10,396 bases of DNA, from contig URUW01000050.1 in assembly GCA_900551205.1 (NCBI GenBank), forward strand, positions 1 to 10,396, written 5' to 3'. Positions 1 to 5,275 of this stretch are shown here, piece by piece. Within the stretch, counting starts at the first letter, position 1, and each line of letters starts with the position of its first letter. Origin of the DNA: an uncultured Collinsella sp. GTDB taxonomy: Bacteria; Actinomycetota; Coriobacteriia; Coriobacteriales; Coriobacteriaceae. The notes under the pieces are model-generated. The model was not told where the DNA came from, searched no databases, and was given only the letters and a program-made list of their open reading frames with translations. The position numbers and the translations under genes are program-made.

Positions 1-2167
1 CGCTGCGGGTGATGGTGGCGCCGATGGCAAAGGGCATGCAGGCGATGACCGGATACAGGTAACGCATGTAGGTCGAGCCGTTGCAGGGACCGATCAGGCA
101 CACGGCGAGCACACCCAGCAGCGGCACCCAAATGGCCAGCCCGCGCCACGAATGACGGCGTAGCAGATAGACCACCACGGCGATCATGATCCACACATAG
201 GTGGCCGAGCTCATGGCGAGCGAGATAAACGGGATGCGTTGTACTGCCACGCGATACAGGTTAATCAGGTGGTCGCACCAGCGCACAACCTTGCTATCGA
301 CCGGATGGAAGTCAAAGTACTTGAGGTTATCGGGCTTCGCCATAATCTCGGCACTGCGCGACGTGCTGTAGACCCACGCATCGCGGGCACTCGGATAGAA
401 GTACCCATAGTAGTTATTGATGAGCGCCGAGATATAGCACTCGGGATCCCTTTTGAACATCTGGGCCCACACCTCAAAATAGGCCTTGATGTCTTCCTGC
501 GAGGCGTACTCGTTAAAGCAATTTTTGACGGCGTCCGACTTGTCCGGGTTGTAACGGCGGCCCAGATTCTCGTACTTGAGCACACGGTCGATCACGGCAC
601 GCTCTTCGTCGGTCACCAAGCCGTCGCAAGGAGCCTCCACGATGGTGCCGTCCTCCTTAACCGTAGGGTTGACGCCCGAGTTGAGGCCGTCGTGCTTTTG
701 GACGAAACGAGCCGTCTGCTGGAACGGAATCGAGAGGATTTCGCGCTTGGAGCCGGGCGTAATGTCGTGCGCCGGCATAAAGACCTTGGTGAAGTACATA
801 TTAGAGGCAAGGCAGAGCGCGAGCACCGCGAGAACGCCAACCCAGCGGAAACGCGGGATGGCGCCCGAAGGCGCAGCACCAGTCTGCTTGGCTGCACGAC
901 GAGCCACATGCACGTCCCATACGCAAAACGCCGCCGCAATCACGCAGGCCGCCAACGGAAAGACCAGACCGCCATTGCGCAAAAACGTGGAACCCATGGC
1001 AGCCAGCGCAAGCAACAGCCAGTCGTGGCGCGCAAAGAGCACGGGCCTCTGTTCGCCCGCACGCTCGGCATTGGCATCACGACGGGGCAAGCCACATGCC
1101 ACGAGCTTGACGGTCTGTACCAGCAGCACCAAAAACGCGTCGGCAAAGAGCACGTCTTTGGTGAGCAACGCCGCGTAGTTAGAGAACATCGGCATAAACG
1201 CAAAGAACAGCAGGATCGCACCGCGAACCGGCAGGCTCACGCCCAGTTTGCGCAGCGACGAAATGGAATAGGCCATGCAGGCAGCCGTGATGACAAATTG
1301 AGCGCAGGTATAGATGATGAGGCCCGCGTTAGCGCTGTTGAACAGCGAAAGCCCCAGCTGAACGCACGAGCCGATAATGGCCGTGTGCACTACGGGATGA
1401 TGCCCGTTGAGCAGCACGTTGGGGTTGAGTAGGCGCAGGTAGTCGCTCGTGCCATTGGGATAGTTGAACCACTGGCGAATCTGCGCACCCGTATCTCCCA
1501 TAAAAAGGCCGGGCAGCGAAGCGATGAGCGTGGGCGCCCAGGCGATCATAAGCACCAGGAAGGGCCCGGCAAAGGGATGGACCGAGAGCACGGCGTGAGC
1601 CACACGCCATACGCGGCCAAAGTGCGCTTCGGAAAACGGAATGCGCCGAGAGCTCAGCCAATCCAGGCACTCAAAAGCCAGATAGAAGGCCACGATCGCT
1701 AGGAGCATCCAGCCCGCGCCGCCAATCCAGGCGCAGATGATGCGGGCCTTGTCGCCAAGAACAATCTCGGCCGAGTCGATAAGGTCGTAGCTGCGGCCGA
1801 ACACCATGCAGATGGCGAAAAACAGCGACGGCAGAATAATCGATGGGCGCCAGGTGTCGCCACGGCCAAAGAACACGTAGCGAAACGGCAGCGTGAGCAG
1901 GCAGGCAAGCGCAAGCAGCATGACCGCGTCGGTATGGCCGGCAAACGAGAGGAGCACCTCGTAGCACACGTACAGCATGCCCGAGGCTTTGGGGTCAATC
2001 GCCAAGACTGCGTTGCTCGACACCGGGGCGGGATCGATGGAAAACGCCGTGGTCGCCAACAGCGCGAGCAGAAATGCGATGAGCGTCTGCTTGGCGGGGT
2101 AGCGCTTAAACCAGACGATGCGGGCAGCGTCGCGCGCAGCCGTTGTGGAGAGATCGGAATCCTTCAC
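1..2167 (-). CDS. DUF6020-type polytopic membrane protein (GT-C glycosyltransferase-like), C-terminus off the window
   Basis: The minus-strand frame is open from a GTG at 2167 to the window edge, giving 722 codons without a stop, so the protein continues to the left. It begins with a short charged stretch (KDSDLSTTA), then hydrophobic segments at about residues 27-43, 80-100, 108-124, 143-167, 200-220, 262-300, 315-355, 382-415, 442-458, 650-670 and 676-718. Two loops are soluble, about 225-260 and 460-645, and both probably lie outside the cell. Motifs matching my recollection of DUF6020 are PGLFMGDTGAQ (219-229), NGHHPVVHT (254-262), TKDVLF (336-341), FLRNGG (395-400), PFQQTARFV (481-489) and RYLYPV (702-707). 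The layout resembles lipid-linked-sugar GT-C transferases, but no activity is established. AAAGG lies 10 bases before the GTG, a rather long spacing. It follows lgt by 76 bases, with a hairpin between. Confidence 0.8.
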   Translation of the reverse strand, partial: MKDSDLSTTAARDAARIVWFKRYPAKQTLIAFLLALLATTAFSIDPAPVSSNAVLAIDPKASGMLYVCYEVLLSFAGHTDAVMLLALACLLTLPFRYVFFGRGDTWRPSIILPSLFFAICMVFGRSYDLIDSAEIVLGDKARIICAWIGGAGWMLLAIVAFYLAFECLDWLSSRRIPFSEAHFGRVWRVAHAVLSVHPFAGPFLVLMIAWAPTLIASLPGLFMGDTGAQIRQWFNYPNGTSDYLRLLNPNVLLNGHHPVVHTAIIGSCVQLGLSLFNSANAGLIIYTCAQFVITAACMAYSISSLRKLGVSLPVRGAILLFFAFMPMFSNYAALLTKDVLFADAFLVLLVQTVKLVACGLPRRDANAERAGEQRPVLFARHDWLLLALAAMGSTFLRNGGLVFPLAACVIAAAFCVWDVHVARRAAKQTGAAPSGAIPRFRWVGVLAVLALCLASNMYFTKVFMPAHDITPGSKREILSIPFQQTARFVQKHDGLNSGVNPTVKEDGTIVEAPCDGLVTDEERAVIDRVLKYENLGRRYNPDKSDAVKNCFNEYASQEDIKAYFEVWAQMFKRDPECYISALINNYYGYFYPSARDAWVYSTSRSAEIMAKPDNLKYFDFHPVDSKVVRWCDHLINLYRVAVQRIPFISLAMSSATYVWIMIAVVVYLLRRHSWRGLAIWVPLLGVLAVCLIGPCNGSTYMRYLYPVIACMPFAIGATITRS

Positions 2168-2206
2168 AGTCCGAAAGCCTTTCTAGAAACCTATCAAACT
2201 CAGCAA

Positions 2207-2245
2207 AACCACCACAAAGGTGCCTGTGTCCCCTTTGTGGTGGTT
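2207..2245 (-). terminator. Hairpin overlapping the lgt stop codon
   Basis: Two perfect 14-base arms, 2207-2220 and 2232-2245 (AACCACCACAAAGG and its complement), flank an 11-base loop. Read on the minus strand, the hairpin starts inside the lgt TAA stop and is followed by TTTTGCTGAGTTT. It should end or attenuate lgt transcription before the DUF6020 gene. The U-run is short (about four), so some read-through is likely. The stem is only half GC, unusual for a local terminator. The perfect arms and the sequence of the loop could also mark a dispersed intergenic palindrome. Confidence 0.7.
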
Positions 2246-3065
2246 AGGCGTCGAGGTAGATGCGCTGGGGACGGTTGCGGTGTCGCGCGAAGATGATGAG
2301 CGCCAGGCCGGCGATCACGAGCGGAAGACTCAGCAGCTGCCCCATCGTGATGACGCCGCCCAGCAGATAGCCAAGCTGGGCGTCGGGCACGCGCACGAAC
2401 TCGACGAGGAAGCGGACGATGCCGTATCCCATCACGAACACGCCCATAAACGTACCCTGAGGCAGCAGCGGCTTTTTGCGGCTGAGCACCTGCAGAATGC
2501 AAAAGAGCACGATGCCCTCAAGAAATGCCTCGTAGAGCTGGGAGGGGTGACGCGGCATATCGCCCGCAGTCCCGCCAAAGACCACACCCCAGGGCAGATC
2601 GGTCGGCTTGCCCCACAGCTCACCGTTGACAAAGTTGGCACAACGGCCCAGGCACAAGGCCAGCGGCGCGCCGATGACGGCAAGGTCTGCCAAAGTCCAT
2701 GCGTCGAGCTTATACATGCGGCACACGATGATGCCGCCGATAATACCGCCCACCAAACCGCCATGGAAGCTCATGCCGCCCTCGTTGGTGGCAAAGATCT
2801 CGAGCGGGTGCGCCCAGTAGTAGCCATCACCGTAAAAGACGACGTAGAACAGGCGCGCACCGATAATGAGGCCAAAGACCACGCCGACCACGACACTCGT
2901 CAGGTCGTCAATCGTGATGTTAAAGCCCCAACGACGCTGCGTGCGGTACATAACGACCGCCGTGAGCAGGGCGCCGACCACGTAGGCCAGGCCGTACCAG
3001 TAGATAGTGATGGGGCCCGCCGAGATCGCGACGGGATCAAGCATATGGTAGAGGTCGTTGAGCAT
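2244..3065 (-). CDS. lgt: Prolipoprotein diacylglyceryl transferase (Lgt)
   Basis: This inner-membrane enzyme moves diacylglyceryl from phosphatidylglycerol to the lipobox cysteine of prolipoproteins, the first step of lipoprotein maturation. The protein is 273 residues, normal for the family, with about seven hydrophobic segments. Visible signatures are IYWYGLAY near residue 21 (the conserved early tyrosine), GMSFHGG with His101, the Lgt signature GRCANFVNGELWG at 140-152 (Arg141, Asn144, Glu149), RHPSQLYEA at 172-180, and EFVRVPDAQ at 222-230 with Arg225 matching the essential late arginine of E. coli Lgt. The signature normally reads GRxGNF; here the second glycine is alanine. The ATG at 3065 is preceded by AGGGG at a good distance and fits the usual N-terminus, in which LDPVAI lies just inside. 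The MLDPVA methionine eight residues in lacks a ribosome site. Confidence 0.97.
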   Translation of the reverse strand: MLNDLYHMLDPVAISAGPITIYWYGLAYVVGALLTAVVMYRTQRRWGFNITIDDLTSVVVGVVFGLIIGARLFYVVFYGDGYYWAHPLEIFATNEGGMSFHGGLVGGIIGGIIVCRMYKLDAWTLADLAVIGAPLALCLGRCANFVNGELWGKPTDLPWGVVFGGTAGDMPRHPSQLYEAFLEGIVLFCILQVLSRKKPLLPQGTFMGVFVMGYGIVRFLVEFVRVPDAQLGYLLGGVITMGQLLSLPLVIAGLALIIFARHRNRPQRIYLDA

Positions 3066-3091
3066 ATCGATCCCCTGCTCCCTACATACAA

Positions 3092-3124
3092 ATGCGGCCG
3101 CGGGCCTTACGCTCGCAGCCGCAT
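3092..3124 (-). terminator. Weak terminator-like hairpin between the NifU-like gene and lgt
   Basis: On the minus strand ATGCGGC (3124-3118) pairs with GCCGCAT (3098-3092). The stem continues through a T-G wobble and a GCG/CGC pair, giving about 11 bp around an 11-base loop. Only TTTG follows, so it is at best an inefficient terminator or an RNA processing/stability element. A second small hairpin, TGCGGA/TCCGCA at 3143-3162, lies between it and the end of the NifU-like gene. The arrangement suggests partial transcription from the NifU-like gene into lgt. Confidence 0.4.
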
Positions 3125-3173
3125 ATTTGGACGTAACGTCTATGCGGAGCGTACCGTCCGCAGCTTTCGCATC

Positions 3174-3452
3174 TTAGAACGGCGCGTACTCGTCGTACAG
3201 GTCCTCGGCCTCGCCGGAAGCATTGACCTGCTCAACGCGGGTAACGCCGGGCACATGCTCCTTCAGGATGCGCTCGATACCCATGGAAAGGGTTAGCGAG
3301 CTCATGGGGCAGCCGGCGCAGGCGCCCTGCAGCTCCAGCTTGACAACACCCTCGTCGTCGACGCCCACATACTCCATATCGCCGCCATCGGCCTGCAGGT
3401 TGGGGCGAATCTCTTCAAGAACCTTCTTAAGCAGCTCTTCGTTAACAGCCAC
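3174..3452 (-). CDS. NifU C-terminal-domain Fe-S scaffold/carrier protein
   Basis: A 92-residue stand-alone NifU C-terminal (Nfu-type) domain, which in this family carries or transfers an iron-sulfur cluster to target proteins in the cytoplasm. The hallmarks are an N-terminal helix with LEEIRPNLQADGGD (residues 12-25) and the cluster-binding pair Cys45 and Cys48 in GACAGCPMSS. The acidic C-terminal tail (EAEDLYDEYAPF) follows the helix IERILKEHVPGV. The start is a GTG at 3452, supported by AAAGGAG five bases upstream on the minus strand; no other start suits the domain edge. It lies in a minus-strand cluster between dCMP deaminase and lgt, with about 100-base gaps on each side. No suf or isc genes are in the window, so its partners are not shown. 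Confidence 0.93.
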   Translation of the reverse strand: MAVNEELLKKVLEEIRPNLQADGGDMEYVGVDDEGVVKLELQGACAGCPMSSLTLSMGIERILKEHVPGVTRVEQVNASGEAEDLYDEYAPF

Positions 3453-3474
3453 AGGGGCTCCTTTCTCACAATAA

Positions 3475-3490
3475 CGCGGGCACGCCCGCG
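3475..3490. repeat. 16-bp GC-rich palindrome upstream of the NifU-like gene
   Basis: CGCGGGC-AC-GCCCGCG is a perfect inverted repeat in the 104-base gap between the deaminase and the NifU-like gene, 23 bases before the GTG start. Read on the minus strand it is followed by TTATTG, not a U-run, so termination is doubtful. It could be an operator dyad or an RNA stem just ahead of the ribosome site. Nothing else clear is in this gap beyond a weak GGCT/AGCC pairing near 3505-3520. Confidence 0.4.
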
Positions 3491-3556
3491 GACAGGGGCT
3501 ATGTTACTACAGCCATGTACCCGCTTAGGCGCCAGCCATGCGTGCGGACACGACTT

Positions 3557-4147
3557 TCACGAGCAGTCAATTTGGGACGGGTCTCTTTTGGCTGTTTTGC
3601 CGCCAGCTGGCGTTGGCACGCGCTGCTGCTGAGTCTGCTCCCCGGTACCAATCTGGACATCGACGATGACCTGGCGGTAGCTGATGCCGCAGGAGTCGAG
3701 AATGCGGCGGCTGATACGGCCGTCATCGGTGTCGGCATACTTATTGTCCAGGTAGACGACCTCGCCCACGCCCACCTGCGCCAGGATCTTGGCGCAGTCG
3801 TGGCACGGGAACAGCGTGACGTAGACCGTGGAACCCTCGAGGTCCTTGAGCGAGCCACGGTAGTTGAGCACGGCGTTGGCCTCGGCATGGACCACGTAGT
3901 TGTGCTTGTCCTGCAGCGGGTCATCGCTCGTACCCCACGGGAAAAAGTCGTCGTTGAGCGCCGAGGGCGTGCCGTTGTAACCCACCGAAAGGATGCGGTG
4001 GTTGGTGCTGGCGATGCATGCTCCCACCTGCGTGTTGGGGTCCTTGCTACGGCGCTGCGCGGCGATGGCCACGCTCATAAAGAACTCGTCCCAGCTAATG
4101 ACGTCCAGGCGCTTGCCTGACGAAGTTTGATGAAGATCGTCCGACAT
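3557..4147 (-). CDS. Deoxycytidylate (dCMP) deaminase
   Basis: A 196-residue zinc-dependent deaminase converting dCMP to dUMP, the substrate of thymidylate synthase. The zinc site is complete: HAEANAV at 87-93 gives the histidine ligand His87 and catalytic Glu89, and PCHDCAK at 114-120 gives Cys115 and Cys118. The substrate region GYNGTPSALNDDFFPWG (56-72) and LDNKYADTDD (133-142) look strikingly like eukaryotic and phage T4 dCMP deaminases, which supports dCMP over free cytidine as substrate. A 30-residue polar tail after about residue 166 looks disordered. The start chosen is the ATG at 4147, with GGAGGT seven bases upstream. An in-frame ATG at 4183 overlaps a promoter -10 box and is unlikely to be transcribed. 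It follows coaX in the same direction, 84 bases from the coaX stop. Confidence 0.94.
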   Translation of the reverse strand: MSDDLHQTSSGKRLDVISWDEFFMSVAIAAQRRSKDPNTQVGACIASTNHRILSVGYNGTPSALNDDFFPWGTSDDPLQDKHNYVVHAEANAVLNYRGSLKDLEGSTVYVTLFPCHDCAKILAQVGVGEVVYLDNKYADTDDGRISRRILDSCGISYRQVIVDVQIGTGEQTQQQRVPTPAGGKTAKRDPSQIDCS

Positions 4148-4154
4148 GGCAGAC

Positions 4155-4160
4155 ACCTCC
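4155..4160 (-). promoter_or_regulatory. Ribosome binding site that fixes the dCMP deaminase start
   Basis: GGAGGT on the minus strand, seven bases from the ATG at 4147. It matches the anti-Shine-Dalgarno core fully and favours this start over the longer frame beginning at 4183. Confidence 0.8.
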
Positions 4161-4181
4161 GTAATCGCAATAGTTTGACCC

Positions 4182-4187
4182 ATTGTA
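4182..4187 (-). promoter_or_regulatory. Extended -10 promoter for dCMP deaminase
   Basis: The minus strand reads TTGCTACAATGGG: a TACAAT hexamer (5 of 6) preceded by TG one base upstream, an extended -10. No good -35 lies 16-18 bases further upstream, which extended -10 promoters tolerate. The implied start near 4175 leaves a leader of about 28 bases containing GGAGGT. This gives the deaminase and downstream genes a promoter independent of coaX. Confidence 0.55.
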
Positions 4188-4189
4188 GC

Positions 4190-4231
4190 AAGTGAAAGGT
4201 GGAGGCGTTTGTCCCACCGGCGCCCTCACTT
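4190..4231 (-). repeat. Inverted repeat between coaX and the deaminase promoter
   Basis: AAGTGA at 4190-4195 and TCACTT at 4226-4231 can pair, with an inner GGTGG/CCACC pairing possible on the minus strand. It begins at the end of coaX and reaches the deaminase -10. No U-run follows. It may be a weak terminator for coaX or part of the promoter's control region. Confidence 0.3.
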
Positions 4232-5083
4232 TTACACGCGGCGGGGCTTTTGGTTGATGCGGTAGAGCTCGGCGAGACCCCGCAGCGTCAGCGCGTCGTC
4301 GACCGTCAGACTGTGACCGACCAGCGACGCGAGCGCCTCGGCGTCGTCGCCGGTAATGACGATGGGCACGTCGCCCTCCCCCGCGGCCTTGATCGCGCGC
4401 ATCTCGGCGAGCACCATGTCGAGCATGCCGTCGATGCGGGCCACCTCGCCCAGAACCACGCCCGAGCGCATGGCCTCGCGCGTGTTGCGACCGATGACGT
4501 GCGTTGGCGCCGAAGGCTCGACCTGCGGCAGGCGCGCTGCTGCCGCCGAGAGCGAACGGGCGCCGAGTGCCAGCCCCGGCGCGATAACGCCGCCCACAAA
4601 GGTACCGTGCGCGTCGATGACCTCGATATTGGTCGTCGTGCCCAGGTCAATCACGATGCACGGCGACCCGTAGACGGCGCGGGCCGCCACGGCATCGGCG
4701 ATGCGGTCGGGGGCGATCTCGGCCGGATCGTCGTAGTGCACGGGCATGCCGGTCTTAAGTCCCGGCCCCACGGTGAGCACGCGCCCCGTGCAGGTGCGGG
4801 AAAGCGCCGTCTTCCAAGGGCGCTCGAGCGCCGGGACTACACAGCTCAGCACGGCCGCGGCGGGTGCAAGCACCCCGGGCACACCTGCATCGGCGGCGAG
4901 CGCGCCCATGACCTGCACAAGTCGCATGCGCGCTTCGTCGGCCGTAATGCTCGACGGCGTCGTGATCTCGCATGTCGCAAGCGGACATTCCTGCGCCGCG
5001 GCCGAATCCTCTGCAAACAGGCCAAAGCGAATGAACGTGTTGCCCACGTCGACCGTCAATATATATGCGCACCCATTAAGCAT
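4232..5083 (-). CDS. coaX: Type III pantothenate kinase (CoaX), divergent signature residues
   Basis: CoaX phosphorylates pantothenate with ATP, the first committed step of coenzyme A synthesis; the type III enzyme is cytoplasmic, needs a monovalent cation and is not inhibited by CoA. The 283-residue length fits. The ASKHA-fold landmarks appear in order: DVGNT (12-16), PGLKTGMP (107-114), PDRIADAVAA (125-134), IDLGTTTNIEVID (145-157), GGVIAPGL (164-171) and GRNTREAMRSG (198-208). The usual GADR is APDR here, the usual DxGTATT is DLGTTTN, and the expected aromatic or histidine after the next glycine is glutamate (GEVARIDG), so this is a divergent member. The ATG at 5083 has AAAGGAG eight bases upstream and puts DVGNT near the N-terminus as usual; the in-frame ATG at 5137 lies upstream of the likely promoter. 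It is transcribed away from the OPT transporter. Confidence 0.9.
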   Translation of the reverse strand: MLNGCAYILTVDVGNTFIRFGLFAEDSAAAQECPLATCEITTPSSITADEARMRLVQVMGALAADAGVPGVLAPAAAVLSCVVPALERPWKTALSRTCTGRVLTVGPGLKTGMPVHYDDPAEIAPDRIADAVAARAVYGSPCIVIDLGTTTNIEVIDAHGTFVGGVIAPGLALGARSLSAAAARLPQVEPSAPTHVIGRNTREAMRSGVVLGEVARIDGMLDMVLAEMRAIKAAGEGDVPIVITGDDAEALASLVGHSLTVDDALTLRGLAELYRINQKPRRV

Positions 5084-5110
5084 CGTCGGCGCTCCTTTCG
5101 TCTGCCCAGC

Positions 5111-5139
5111 AGTATATCGCCTACCTAAACCAGTCATCC
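5111..5139 (-). promoter_or_regulatory. Probable coaX promoter
   Basis: TATACT on the minus strand (5116-5111) matches a -10 box in 5 of 6 bases. The region 17 bases upstream (5139-5134) reads GGATGA, a poor -35. Transcription would start near 5105, leaving about 20 bases to the ATG with AAAGGAG inside. The poor -35 falls within the dyad at 5132-5149, which suggests an activator or repressor acts here. Confidence 0.5.
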
Positions 5140-5149
5140 CAAAATGACT
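5132..5149. promoter_or_regulatory. Candidate shared operator, AGTCAT-N6-ATGACT dyad
   Basis: A perfect 6-bp inverted repeat with a 6-base centre sits almost midway between the outward-facing TATACT boxes of coaX and the OPT transporter. It overlaps both places where -35 hexamers would lie. The spacing of the half-sites, 12 bases centre to centre, suits a dimeric regulator. No regulator gene is in the window, so the binding protein is unknown. Confidence 0.45.
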
Positions 5150-5165
5150 AGCTTGCGGCTATACT
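5137..5165 (+). promoter_or_regulatory. Probable OPT transporter promoter
   Basis: TATACT at 5160-5165 is a 5-of-6 match to a -10 box. The -35 position (5137-5142, TCCCAA) is poor. The predicted start is near 5172, giving a leader of about 104 bases. The promoter mirrors the coaX promoter around the dyad at 5132-5149. Confidence 0.45.
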
Positions 5166-5212
5166 GGTGCGCGGTCGTTTGCGAGCTCACGCGGCGGCCC
5201 TTGGTAACCCGA

Positions 5213-5251
5213 CTTCCCGCGCCGTATCCGTAACGGCGCTCCCGGGGGAAG
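5213..5251 (+). promoter_or_regulatory. Two-tier stem-loop in the OPT 5' leader
   Basis: GCGCCGT (5219-5225) and ACGGCGC (5233-5239) form a perfect 7-bp stem with a 7-base loop. CTTCCC (5213-5218) and GGGAAG (5246-5251) close an outer 6-bp stem directly below it, with a 6-base bulge on one side. The structure ends 12 bases before the ribosome site AAAGGAG (5263-5269). There is no U-run, so it is not a plain terminator. Control of translation or binding of a ligand or protein is possible. I do not recognise it as a known riboswitch class. Confidence 0.4.
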
Positions 5252-5275
5252 CGGATATACGCAAAGGAGTTTTAT

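Noticed and set aside
239..1432. A 397-codon open frame on the plus strand
   Set aside because: It is antisense to the DUF6020 membrane protein. Its product is Arg/His-rich, low in structure and without a ribosome site, as expected from the opposite strand of a high-GC gene.
2173..2189. Overlapping palindromes GAAAGCCTTTC and TTTCTAGAAA around the ribosome site of the DUF6020 gene
   Set aside because: As RNA the stems would be only 3-4 bp, too weak to hide the ribosome site. They could be DNA dyads, but nothing else supports a regulator there.
2220..3296. A 358-codon plus-strand open frame
   Set aside because: It is the opposite strand of lgt and part of the NifU-like gene. Both of those are clear family members, and this frame has no recognisable domain.
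4199..5128. A 309-codon plus-strand open frame
   Set aside because: It lies opposite coaX, is full of Arg/His/Asp from reversed GC-rich codons, and has no ribosome site.
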